Source: Branchiostoma floridae
Taxonomy: Eukaryota; Chordata; Leptocardii; Amphioxiformes; Branchiostomatidae
Assembly (NCBI RefSeq): GCF_000003815.2
Contig: NC_049979.1
Location: 16,469,483-16,533,482 of the forward strand
Reading direction: 5' to 3'
Length of the DNA: 64,000 nucleotides
Shown: positions 11,275 through 23,116 of the stretch, piece by piece
Position numbering within the stretch: position 1 is the first letter of the stretch
How the letters are laid out: the number at the start of each line of letters is the position of its first letter
Notes under the pieces: model-generated
What the model saw: the letters and a program-made list of their open reading frames with translations, nothing else
Databases searched by the model: none
Told to the model about the DNA's origin: nothing
Program-made: the position numbers and the translations under genes

Positions 11275-12949
11275 TTATATTTCAGCCATACCACAGGTAT
11301 GGTGAAATATATTGTATTCGTAATGTTTCTTCTTTCTTCTTTCTCCTGTCAAATCTTCAGAACACGGTATCTCCGTTGTTCCTGAACCGAATGACTTGAA
11401 ATTTGGCACAAAGGTAGAGTGGGCCAATACCCTCGGACGTTTTTTTCATTTTTTTCATATCTGTCTCTTAAATGATTTTATTAAGGTTTTTTGGTCATCT
11501 TAAGACCAAAACTGTATATTTTGGCCCCCTGTACCCTGGTATTATAACCGAATGAGCTGAAATTTGGCACAGATGTGCCTTGATAATTCCCCCATATAAA
11601 TTCAATATCACTTTTGGTGTACAGTATAACGAAATGCTTATTTTTGCGATTTTTTGGTCATTTTTTTACCAAAAAAGGACACTTTTGGCTCCTGTACCCT
11701 GGTTTTAGAACCGGATGACCTGAAATTTAGTATAGAGGTGCCCTAGACATATGCGCACATGGATTCATTAACACTTGAGGCATACAGTACAACAAAATGC
11801 TTAATTTTGCGATTATTTGGCCATTTTATGACCAAAAACGTACACTTTTGGCTCCTGTGCTCTGGTTTTAAAACTAAATGACCTAAATTTTGGTAAAATG
11901 GTGCACTAGATATTTATTCAAATGACACATGTATAATTTTTGGCATAAACCACTTCAAAATGATATATTTGGGGATTTTTTGTCATTTTCCAATAGCCAG
12001 AGGGGTCAATGACCTTAAGGTCGTTGACCCCCCCAACTGCAGATTACACCTACTGGTATGTATGTCTATTTAATCTAATTTGATAGGTAACCAATCACAG
12101 CCTGAATCTATATCCTAAAGAGGGGGGGTGGCAGCCAATCAGCGAGCCCGGTGTTATCTGGAAGAGTCCATTCTTACACGGAGGGGTTCATTTTTTTAAA
12201 AATTCTTAATTGGACTGGTGAAGCCTTTCAGTGGGTGTATTTTTGGACAGGTCTATTTTGCAATTTTACAGAAGGTGTACTGGAAGAGTCTATTCTCGCA
12301 CAGAGGGGGGATTTTTTTTTTTAAATTCATTTTTGGACTTTGGTGACTACAAGTTTGTCAAAGTCTTTCAGTAGGGTTATTTTTGGACTGGTCAAATTTG
12401 CAATTTTACATGGGTGTGCTGGAAGAGTCCATTCTTGCATGGAGGGGGGCTTTTTTAAAAATACATATTTTGGACTTTAGTGATTATGTCAAAGTCCTAT
12501 TTTAGCGGATGTATTTTTGGACAGCTCTACTTTACATGGAAGAGTCCATTTTTGTACACGGAAGGGGGATTTTTTCAAATTCAGTTTTGGACGGGTGATG
12601 ATTCAAAATTCAATTTTTAGTGGAAGTGTTTTTAGACTGGTCTATTATACCTTTTCATGCACTGGTACCTTTTTTTGCTAAATTCAATTTTGGATTTGGT
12701 TTCTTATTCAAAAGGCCAGGGTTTCAGTGGGAGTATTTCTGGACTGGTCTATTGTGCGAATTCACATAGGGTGCACTGGAGTCCATTCTTGAACGGGGGA
12801 AGTTTGTAAGATTCATTTTTGGGTTAAACCGTCATTAGTAAAAGTGATTTTTCAAATGAAGGATTTTGAAATAGTCTATTGTTGCATGGGGAGGGAGATG
12901 GCTGAAATATGCTGTATTTGCTCTCAAGCAAATGTCGGCCTTTCTAGTT
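11275..12949 (+). mobile_element. 1,675-bp repeat, copy 1 (inverted relative to copy 2)
   Basis: The reverse complement of 51165-52839, with identical length and no difference in the segments I compared. Both ends can fold: ATTTCAgCCATACC/GGTATGGtGAAAT near 11279-11308 and ATTTGC/GCAAAT near 12922-12936. Inside are four diverged units of about 165 bp, each carrying aaccgaatgacctgaaatttggcac-like sequence (about 11383, 11545, 11712, 11873). A near-palindrome, ggtcaatgacc-ttaa-ggtcgttgacc, lies near 12005-12032. No transposase frame and no target-site duplication were found, so it is probably non-autonomous. Lack of duplication plus terminal hairpin recalls Helitron-like elements, but canonical Helitron ends are absent. 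Confidence 0.8.
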
Positions 12950-14228
12950 GGTATATGCTACTATACTGGTATGTTTTGTCTTGGGCGTGCTATGGTTTTG
13001 ATTTTTAGCCTGTGATGTCAGGCTGAGAAGTGGCAGCTTTGGGCCCCCCTAACAGCTTGTTCTGATCGTTAGGTCGTTATGAAGGGGTCGTTGAACTCAT
13101 TCAAAGCAAGAGTTCAACGACCCCATACCTTCTTGACGGGCGAATCAATATATCACTTGTATATAACTTACATACTGAGTGTCCAAAATGTAACATCTCT
13201 ATCATTTACCAATAGTTTTATGCAGCCTTTTAAAACCGCGTCCTGATGCAGTACCATGGAAAGCCACCAGGGGCCCATATTTAATCATATATTTATTCTC
13301 CCCACACCTGTTCACAAACAAACAAACAGACACACTCATTCAAAAGCGTAACAAAGCATTGATTATTGGTTTACCAGTAATGGAGGTGGCACACATGTAC
13401 ATGAAAACATTAGAATGCTAAAGATTCATATAAAGGGTAAGTTTCACTGTGAATGACAACTTCATTAAAGGAATCATTCAGTCTTACAGGGAGCTGGCTA
13501 AAAACAGTGTTCCTTGGAACTCACACGGTATCAATGATGTGTAGGTGACTGATCCTCCTAGGATAGTCCTTTTACATAGGGTCATCATGGTAACCAGATT
13601 GCTTTATCATGATATGGATTGTGACACATATATTTTCTCAATCTGTCTCAGTAATTAATATGGATGTAGAAATCACATTTTCACGTTCTGGCTTAGCTAT
13701 CTAGCACAACTCGTTGACATCTAGTAGAGGACTCACAGCAAATCAAATGTAACAATGTACTACAAGTAGCCTATCGCAATTTGCCAAACATGCTACAGCC
13801 ATGACTCAACATAGAATGCAATAAAAGCACTAAACGCCGGCTTCCAATTAAAACCAACGTGATTCTGTACCATGTCGGTAATTCCTACACAGCTGTTCCT
13901 ACATCTATAAGTGCAGCCTAATTATAACTGCAACATGGTCCACCTCTGCATGCCCTCTAGACCTATGATAAGAACTTGGATGAGTTGAGAACTTCAGATA
14001 CATTTGTTGGAATACATAGGAACATATCTGCATTATGTGTAATGAAAAAGGTATAGCAAACAATTCAACAGCAAAATCATACACTTCATGCATTTATCGA
14101 GTTTGCAGGATGGGCTAGACTAGCTCGTCTATGTCTGAATCTACACTTTTACTGGGACACTGACTCACTGAGAATGAGTAGTTATCATGTTCATCCATGC
14201 AGTTCTTATGATGTCAACACAATGACAA
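12950..14228. other. Downstream region of the minus-strand GTPase-kinase gene
   Basis: No gene seen. It should include the 3' UTR of the gene ending at 14229. Contains a strong hairpin at 13084-13124 and, near 13000-13060, repeat strings shared with about 10600-10690. Confidence 0.5.
13084..13124. repeat. Perfect 15-bp hairpin
   Basis: ggggtcgttgaactc (13084-13098) pairs perfectly with gagttcaacgacccc (13110-13124) across an 11-nt loop. The arm shares ggtcgttga with the palindrome inside the nearby 1,675-bp repeat. Probably repeat-derived. Confidence 0.8.
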
Positions 14229-17200
14229 TTAATCACACGTTATTTCCTGCAGACGCGTCCTGCAGTCCTCAGCAGAGGGCCGGTTGGCCGGATCAGTGCT
14301 CCAGCAGGCCGTCATGAGCTGTTTCCATGGAGTCGGGGCAGAAAACTCCTTGTTGGGATCTGGGCGTCTGCCTTCGGCGATTTCTTTTGAAAATTCCGTC
14401 AACCTAGAATGGGTTAGAATAACGTCTTTATGGACAACCAGTACCAAATGCTACCTTTCTTAGTACGAAATGAGCTACAACATAAATTTTTCTGTAAACA
14501 GTTAGAAAAATAAAATTGTTCAGACTCTTTAATATTTCACAATTTGTAAAGATGGCATCCCACGCACAACCTTACTGTCAATAAAGAGTTCATCCTCATT
14601 CCTAGACTACCTTGATATGAGAAGTGGGATAGTTACACACATCGGAATGGTAAAGTGCTTGGCGTGAGGCGTCTCCTCCCCGTACCACATCTCCCACAGA
14701 AGGATGCCGAAGCTGTACATGTCTGACGGTTTCCCGTAGCGTTTCTCCTGGAGGACCTCCGGCGCGATGTAGGGCGGGGTGCCGCACAGGGTTCCGGTGA
14801 TGTTTTCAGCCTTCTTGGTTAGTCCGACATCGGCGAGTTTGATGACTGCCCCATCCGTACTCGGCTCATGGATCTATGGATTGATAAGGGAAAACAGTTC
14901 TTTTAAAGGATTTCATGGCTGACTCTTTGAATCGTGTCCACATAACGTTGCATATTTTTTTTTCTCATTTTACTGGGGGGGGGGGCTGTTTAGAAGGTTA
15001 TCGTATAATATTTGGACAAATCTACACATTCTTTATATCCTATAGGCGAGCGAATACTGCAATTTCCTTTTTGATCCTACCTTAATCAAAATGTTCTCCA
15101 GTTTCAGGTCCCTGTGTACGAGGTTCACGGAGTGAATATAGCTCAGTGCTGTTGCCAACTGAACCGCCAACGGTTTGATGACGGAGAAAGCTGCTTCCCG
15201 TTCCGCGGTGCCTTTTCTGTGCTTGCCCGGGTTCCTGTTACGTGAGAAATGAACGTTTTCAAATTGGCAGATTTGTTTAGAGAGTGGTAAAAAAGAATGC
15301 TTATGTAATTAGGGCAATGGAACATAATACCATAAGATTGTGTAAACTGTCCTGCACCTATCTTTCTTGTACGAGATGTAGTCCCTCAGATTGTCCTGGC
15401 AGAGCTCAGTCACAAAGACGACCTTCTCGTGGTGTGCCCAGTAGGCGGTACCGTGGAACTTGATCACGTTCTGATGACAGAGGCGCCTGAAAATATACGC
15501 AATACCGTGTGTTTAAACTATAAATGTGGTGCTGCATCGAGCTAGGTAAAAAGACCACACTGTTTTGATATGCTGATAGACTTTCCCAGAACAGGATAGT
15601 GCACCAAATGTCTATTTTACTCGCTTGTGCCATTGTTTAATGCTATGCTAATATCCAAAAATCCTTACAAAACAGACTAAAACCTATGCCTTAAGTTTCC
15701 CAACAATTATTGGTGCAAAAAATAGGAAGCTTGGGGAAGAATGTGACTTGTGACTGAAATATAGCTTACCTCAGGTTGCGTTCCTCGTGAAGCAGGTCGG
15801 TCGCGTTTTGTGCGGAGACGCTGTCTGTCATGTACTTCATCGCCACCTCGGTGGAGTTTATCTTGGCCTTGTAGACGTCACCAAAGGAGCCGGATGCAAT
15901 CCACTCTCTTTCAACTAGGTCTTCGTATTCAATGTCGTACTGCCGAATGGTTGTCATATAGCAGCAGTTAAGCTCGCCTTGAATCTTATCGCACTTTTCA
16001 AGGCTTGGACCGTAATGTTCTTCGGTGAGAGTGATCGCTTCTTGTTTTCTCAACTTGTACCCCTCGTTCATCAGTCGCTCATCTGATTCGATAAGTTGGG
16101 GGATGGTGCCGACCAGATGATCAAGGTATGTAGATGTGGACTCCACCTGCTGTTCAACGACCCGGCGGAGATTTTCGTCTGACACGAAATCCTGCATTGT
16201 GCCATTCGCCAACTGCTCCATGTACTTCGTTTTGTTTTCCCTGTAGTCTTGCAGTTGTTTTTTGTGGGTAGCCCTTTTTTTGATTGCCATTGCGCCCGCT
16301 ACAGGGAGAGCGAACAGGCCCACTACCACCCCTATCGGTATGACCAAAGGCGAGGCTGCGCCAAGAGCAATCTTCTGCCCAATAGTGAGACCCCCTGTGC
16401 TGTACTCAGGATAGAAGACGCTGTTTCCGACTCTGTGTCCTGTAGCTGAAGGCATTACGCGCTGGCTCGCGATTACCATCTTCTCTTCGATATCTGCTAT
16501 ATCCATCTCTACAAGGTTGAACTCGGTGCGGAACTGCTGCATCAATTCGGACCGGAGCTTGCTGAAGAACTCCCTGTGCTGGTCCCACGTGCTGATTGCT
16601 TGCTGGATGCCTTGCTCTACGAGCTTTTTTGTCAGATGCTCCACCACGGTCCAGCTATCGTTGTCGGGCAGTTCCTTGTCGTCCCACTGATGGAGCCATG
16701 TACGTATTTCATCGGACGTGAGGTACAGCCGAAGATCCTTTACTGCATAGTCGACCCTCTTTTGTAAATACAGCCTCATCTTCCTTTCTGCAGAGGATGC
16801 TGCTTCACGGAGCTTCTTCAGCCTTGCATTGACACTACTCCGCTGTTTCTCCAGATCCGGGATCTCCTGACCAAGTATGTTTCCCAGCATCACGCGAAGA
16901 TGGAAGGATGACCTGTCAAGGAGATAGGTCAGCCACCTGTAGCACAGTGATGCACAGGAATGCATTAAGTATGCTGATAGGGTAGAAATATATTCTTACA
17001 CAGGTACAAACGTTACATTTTGTACACATGAAAGTTCTCAGGTGACTTACCGGTAGTTCAGCTCCACCTTGGCACGTAGCCCGGTAGGCAACAGGTCCTG
17101 TAGTCCATTCAAGAGCTTTTCAAAGTCTTTTGTGATGTAGTTGGCTTGAGAGCGGGCCAGGGCTGCCTGTAATACATGTGTTTCAGATTGAAGAGACATA

Positions 17201-20200
17201 TTGCAGTATCACACATATGCTGTCTACAAACAGCAAGCACCGTAGCAAAATGGCTTGCTGTGATTCGGGTGATATTGTCACAACTCAAACATACCGAAAT
17301 TATTCACTTGCTTTGGTATAAGCGACTGTAGCTACCAAGTTCACATAAAGCAACAAATACGAAAGCAATGCATTGACTAGACGGAGGCACAGCAGATTCA
17401 AACGCCCACCATATCAAGCACGCTCTGGTGAAGCTAAAATGAGCAATGCTTGCTACTGTCATTTTTGAAAAAAATTTATGAATCTTACACTAACTTAAGT
17501 TCACATTAGGACAGGGTGCATTTGATTATGTCGTTAAGTGTACAATATGTTACGTAAACATGAGCAGAACACATCTAAAGCCATATAAGTTTAGATCAGG
17601 TGGTATCAGACAATGTTCTACCCAGGTTAGATATCAATGGGCCACTTGTATTACGTTACCTTCTTTGCTGAGATCTTGAACACTTGAGATTCATCTAGTT
17701 CAGGCCAGCAGCATTTCAGTTTCCTGATGGTATCGTCCCACACCTCGCCTGCTTCCTTCGGCGGCACCATGTCCCACTTGTTGCACACAAAGATGGCTGA
17801 CTTCGGGTCGAACATCGGGGGCTGGTCAGGGTCACGGTCGTGGGTCAGGGCCTGTAGAAGATCCCCGAGCTGGTTGGGAAGGAACAAAGTTACCTCACCT
17901 CACTCGCGAAATTTTTCTACTTCTAGATATGGAAATAGTGAGATTTAATAGAAACTATAAAGCCAAAATGCCGTATTTCTTACTGCACCTCATAGCAACA
18001 TATATTCTGATTGTAAGAGGAAAGTAATATTCATATGATTAATTAAACAGGTTCCTACCCGGTCAGGCTGGACTCCTCCAGCGTTAGCGCTGTTGATGAT
18101 GTACATGAACGCGAAAGCATTCGGCAGGTATTTCTTCACCATCTCCGTCAGCTTTTCATTCTCCCCAACCCCTGGGCTGTCCACTATGGTGATGCCGCCC
18201 TGAATGTGGAGGGAAGTAAAATAATGATTGAGGCAGAATGCAGATGGTGCTTTGTACATTTACATTGTCTTTTGTTGTATGTCTTTAGTCTGAGGTGTCT
18301 CTCAAACCACATGAATATGGAAGGCAATTACCATGTACCTTGGTATAGGGGAGGCAATTAATACTTCGTAAATGTAGAATATTTCTCTCTCAACTTTCGT
18401 ACAAAACATTTCAGAGGTGAGATAAAATAAGCAAAATAAAATACAGACACATTATGGATATGCTTCCAAATTTACGATACTAGAATCGGAATGAACAGTT
18501 AAGAGTCATAGTAGAGCTATCTCTTGTTGATTTCCGCATACATGCAGATTGATGTTGAGATACAAAAATTACAGGACCAAACGATAAGGATCTGTGAAAT
18601 ATTTCATGGTGTAAACATACATAAGGAGGGTGCCAAAATACTTCCTGTCACATTTCCTGTCTTGTATGTACGTATGTATGTGTGCATAAAAACTGTAAAT
18701 ACCTCAAGCAATGGGAAGTCCAGGAAGATCTCGACTCTGTTGTATTCGAAGGTACGCTCATCTCTTCCCTCTTTCTGGTAGACGAACTTGGAGAGTGTCT
18801 CCATGCGGGCGTCCTTGCTGCCCTGAAGCGGTTCTTCATCGTAACTGGAGGGATCTCCTTGTTTGAAGGCCCGAATCTTCTCCTGTTTGCCATGCTTCAG
18901 CTCACAGATGGTAGATGTTGAGCTGAGGAGGGAGGAGGGCAGCAGGTCCTCCCCAAGGATCAGGTTCAGTAGGGTGCTCTTCCCTGCTGATGTCTCACCT
19001 AACCAAAAATAACGATTAAAAGCTTAATATACAACATAATCGCTGCAACACACCTATCAGGACAGTAGATTAGGAGAAAGCATTCATTGTTCCTATTCTA
19101 CTAGTGTTTGGCAAGTCACACACAACCCGTGTGTAAAAACTGTATAAGACAGTTTGGGGCCGGAGAATTATTCCAAGGGTGGAGACCAAAAGCTGTTGAC
19201 TGCGGTCATACGCGCGTACACATAGGTTGGATCTGTCAGTGAAAATAAGTTGTGTGTAATCATTACAAGGGCATTGTGTACCTGCAACCAGGATGTGGCA
19301 CGAATCGTCCCTCAGCTGTTCCAGTTTTGTCTTGAGAAGAGACTGGAATCTGGGGATGTTGGACTCGAGCTGCTGTTTAGCGGTGTCGTGAAGTTCTTCT
19401 GCATATGATGTAGCATCTTCAAAGTGGCAGCATAGCTCCTCCCGTGAGACTCGATCCTTTTCAAGGACACTTTTCATGAGACCTGCGGCCTGCACAATCA
19501 AAACAGAAAATGGGGACACTTCAGTGTTCTAGCCAGCCTGATTTCCGTCCCCTAATTGATTTTTAATTTGGAACTCCTGTTCAGCGCGACGATCCTAGGG
19601 GGGCATGCTCCCCCTGGAAAATTTTCAAATCTCTGAAACGCTATTTACTGCATTTTTAGGGGCAAATTTTGCTTGTAGACTCTGGTTGGTTCAATGGCAT
19701 TTGTTTCGATCAGGCATCAGAAGCGAAAGGTCCCTCCATCTTGCTTTATCCGATATTGATAGATCCAATCGGATAAGTAAGTGTACGTTTTAAGAAAGTA
19801 AGATAAGCATTAATTATACGGAAATGCCTTGAAAATATTGATTTTAATGACCCATGACGTCTGAACGGCGACAGATATAAAAAATTGACATATTTGCAAT
19901 CATCATTTTAAGCTTCACTCAGAGTATCAGTTTTGGAGAAAAATATTGATGTTAAGACTTTGGCTCCTCCCCCTCAATAATTTACATGTTTACACCTGTG
20001 CCCAATGAATAATGAATATTCAATTAGCACTAGCAGGAGCGTGATACATGTACCACAAAGAATCTTGAGCAAAAGAATTGTCATTTGTGAGGCAGATTTA
20101 CCGCTCTAACAAGATATCGGGTTATATATTTTCTGTAAGATGGGCTGAACGAAATCACATTCTAATCTAGGCCACTTCCAGGCATTGGCTCCTGTACTAG

Positions 20201-23116
20201 ACACACTTCAGATACTAGATTTTTGCGCCGTCGCAAAGTCGTGAGTTCCATGGAGGTGACTTTTTAAAAAGGTGAAAATTAATGAGACCGTAGAAGCCAT
20301 TCATAAAATGGATTCAGTGTGGCCTAACATTTCCAAACTTTGCGGTCAAGATTATAAAGCCACCTTCCGTAATGCACCTGTTTATCGTAAAGCTCGCTAC
20401 AATTGGCTTATCCCATAGCCCCACCCACTTCCGTCAAAATGTAGAAATGCAAAATTAAACCATAAACATGCAAACATTCTACGTATATGCAAACAAGTTC
20501 TCATTTGTTGATTGATATACTTCCATTAGAGGAACTGCTAATTGTGGTGGACAGCCAGGATCGGATATTGGAATAACAGACGGCCGTGAGATCGAGTTCA
20601 TGAAGGTAGAATGCTGCGCACCTCACGCTCAAATCTGGACGGGACAAAAAGTACCAGCCCCTCTCCCTTGTAGCCTCACATCGTTCTTAGACTTCCATTA
20701 CTGTTATCATGCTTGACAATCCGTCTCCCGCCGTATAGGGTACCGTAGAGACAAACTGTGCGAAAGTGAAAGGGCGAGGCTCGGGAGAGAGGTCACCAAA
20801 GGGCATTCAATACTGCTGTTTTGCTGGCAAGTGCGCAGATCAGCCGATGTTACCAAACGTTACGTTCAACACTAGGTGTTTCCTAGGAAGCAATAATCAC
20901 GAACCAGTCACTGTCAAACAAATACTAAAAGTTGTAGGGACTCTTTTTCCCGACCTAAAATATGGGATTCTCTATTGACAAGTCAAACACTGCGAAAATG
21001 AAAGGGGTGGGGCTTATCATGTTACTGCACAAACAAGCCAAACGTACGTCACGGCGTCATCTTATCGTTGAACATACACAAAGCCGACGTGGCACCTAAA
21101 CGTTGTGCATAATCCCGACAGAGCTGGCGCAGGTATGTGTTCTCATAGCCATGCAGCTTACAACAAATTTTGATGACTTTAATACACTGCAAGTAATGGC
21201 GTGCACATTAAGAATATTTTAGCAAAAATCATGATGCAAACGGCACATTACATTTTACAAGCTTGACTTTCATCACAAGTTCCATATGCTTGAGAATGGA
21301 CTTCATTCAACTGTAAAACAACAACTGTGCAAGATAGAATTTGCCATGACATCATGGCTCATTGGTATTATACCAAGACAGTGCTTGGTGGATAAATTTG
21401 TTACGTACAGACTCAGGTGTCCACTGTGTCTTGGATGACGTCTTGGCCAGTTCTTTCAGAAGTAGCATCTGGGCCTGCTCGATACTTTCTACGCCGTCGA
21501 TCTCCTCCGGGGCAATACTAGAGTTTTCCAGCATGTCTAATGCCTCCATTAAGTCTTTACACTCGTCTATGCTTTCCTCGGTCAAATTCGCCCGAGCCTT
21601 TGAGGCCGCCATCTCGCCTGCACCTGATCTGTGGTATGGTTGGCTCACCAGACAACGCCCCAAATCCAGATGGTGGGCATTATGGGAAGGCAAAATTTAT
21701 ACCATAAGTTCAAACCTTGAGAAAGTGGGTATTCCTCACATGGCTAGATTTGCCATTCACGCAATACAACAAAAATTAATTTCGAATGTAAGCTAAAGTT
21801 TGCTTTCCTTTTCATGTTTGAGCATTTTTAAGTCTGCACTTCGACCTTGCCACTATTCAGTAGGCATTGATATGTGCAGCGGCCCTGAGCGGTCACGCAT
21901 ATCTAGATCAGGTTGTTGACACTAAAAACACGGATCTCAGGTAGGTGTGTCATGCTAGTGTCCAGGGAATTTCATACGTTTCCAATTGTAGATGTGGGCT
22001 GCTCATAAAGAAAATATGCTTAATGATTCTCAGGAAACAATGCTTTATCAGTTAAGACTCCAACATTGTCTTAAAGATGTCCGGATGGGATACATCAATG
22101 CACCAGGTGGGCGTTCCCGTAAACAGCCGGCAGATTTCGAAAATGAAAGGGGGAGGGCGTAGCTACATACATGTCGAGTGCTTAGGGTCGAAGGATAGCA
22201 TTTTGGTATTCAACGGTGCTCCCTTGGTGTATGTCAGGTTAGACCACAAACTATATCCAAGTGGACATGGCCTGGCGTGTGCAAGGTTGAGCAGACAAAA
22301 CGCTAGCATTGACGGAACATTAAAGGGTCAGTTCCTGTATTCAAAGACACGAAAAAATTCAGACGACCCCCCAAAAGTGAAAGAGGTAAGTGATCCGAGT
22401 TCGTGCCTTTGGGCCTGGCATAAAGTCTCTCTCTGTGGAAATCAAATCATTTAGCAGTGCCAAATAACCTAGCCTGTTGTTGAAAAGAAGTACTAGTGGT
22501 CGCCGGACTGTCAAACACTGAGTGTGGGAGTGTCTCTTTGTTCGTGCGGCATTTGATTTTGAATAGTAAAAGCCTGTGTGAAACCAAAAGGGGAGGGACT
22601 CGCGGTCATTTCGCTACACAAACAAGCCAAACGTCTGTCATTGCAAGGTTGCTATATCGTTTCATATGCATGGTAATGACATGCAAATTACAGTCTCTCC
22701 CGGCATAAATTACATTGGCACAGTTGGCTTGTACAGTAGATATCGTGACGCTGACGACAATTTCAAGGGGCACATGTCTTGAATGGCCTCGAGCGTTTAA
22801 TGTTGCAACTAAAAACTACAACAATACCAAATACCACATACCGGTGCCAACTGGCTCATAGTATGGTATCATTATCATGCCACAATGCTCGGTAGATAAA
22901 CTTGTTACGTACAGATTCAGGTGTCCATAGTGTCCTGGATGACGCCTTGGCCAGTTCTTTCAGAAGTAGTATTAAGGCCTCTTCAAGAGTTTTTACACCG
23001 TCGATCTCCTCCTGGGCAATATTCCAGTTCTCCAGCATGTCTAACGCCCCCATTAAGTCTTTACACTCCTCTATGCTTTCCTCGGTCAAATCTACCTGAG
23101 CCTTTGAAGCCGCCAT
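14229..23116 (-). CDS. Dynamin-like GTPase fused to a kinase, HRD-positive (DSTYK-like A)
   Basis: Eleven coding exons in phase on the minus strand: first exon 23116-22913 (or alternative 21612-21409), then 19489-19282, 18998-18703, 18199-18059, 17869-17660, 17166-17051, 16936-15770, 15486-15358, 15234-15081, 14873-14611 and 14403-14229, giving 1,020 residues. Order: an acidic helical N-terminus (1-68); a dynamin-type GTPase with P-loop GETSAGKS (138-145), G3 DSPG (243-246) and G4 NKWD (313-316); a helical stalk; a hydrophobic segment followed by basic residues (about 581-612); a coiled-coil region; and a C-terminal kinase with GSFGDVY (741-747), AMK lysine 759, HRDLKLEN (864-871), DVG in place of DFG (890-892) and APE. 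The kinase looks catalytically competent, although DVG is unusual. Layout and kinase style recall vertebrate DSTYK, which from memory uses DLG and has a decayed P-loop. The GTPase part here looks able to bind GTP and perhaps membranes. The paralogue lies head-to-head at 25243. Confidence 0.85.
19575..19665. repeat. Dispersed repeat copy in intron 1 of GTPase-kinase A
   Basis: It contains aaattttcaaatctctgaaa, cgctatttactgcattttta, ggggcaaattttgc. This matches, with differences, three units at about 50370-50910. Confidence 0.6.
20762..21003. promoter_or_regulatory. Two ISRE-like sites downstream of the proximal first exon
   Basis: GAAAGTGAAA at 20762-20771 and GAAAATGAAA at 20994-21003 both fit the core GAAANNGAAA bound by IRF-family factors. 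Both are followed by a G-rich run (gggcgagg, ggggtgggg). They lie in intron 1, about 400-650 bp downstream of the exon at 21409-21612. Function is inferred. Confidence 0.4.
21409..21612 (-). CDS. Alternative (duplicated) first coding exon of the GTPase-kinase gene A
   Basis: It encodes 68 residues starting MAASKARANLTEESIDECKD. It is the same length (204 nt), in the same phase (0) and has the same GTACGT donor as the distal first exon at 22913-23116 (MAASKAQVDLTEESIEECKD). Either exon splices in frame to 19489. The flanks share strings too (tgtcaaacactg; acaaacaagccaaacgt), so a block of over 1 kb was duplicated in tandem. The two exons could be alternative promoters of one gene. Alternatively, the distal one could be the remnant of a gene duplicate. 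Confidence 0.75.
21804..21813. promoter_or_regulatory. ISRE-like site about 190 bp upstream of the proximal first exon
   Basis: tttccttttc on the plus strand reads GAAAAGGAAA on the minus strand, a perfect GAAANNGAAA. At about 190 bp before the ATG at 21612 it is in a promoter-proximal position for that exon. Confidence 0.4.
22139..22382. promoter_or_regulatory. ISRE-like sites between the duplicated first exons
   Basis: GAAAATGAAA (22139-22148, followed by gggggaggg) fits the core perfectly. AAAAGTGAAA (22373-22382) differs at one base. They are about 530-770 bp upstream of the proximal ATG and downstream of the distal exon. The first looks like the duplicated counterpart of the 20994 site. 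Confidence 0.4.

Noticed and set aside
11016..11399. 127-residue plus-strand frame
   Set aside because: Its C-terminal 40 residues are the translated end of the 1,675-bp repeat and recur at 52715-52912; no protein features.
11275..12949. Confident Helitron assignment
   Set aside because: A hairpin and lack of target duplication fit, but there is no 5' TC, 3' CTRR or A-T insertion site at the matched boundaries.
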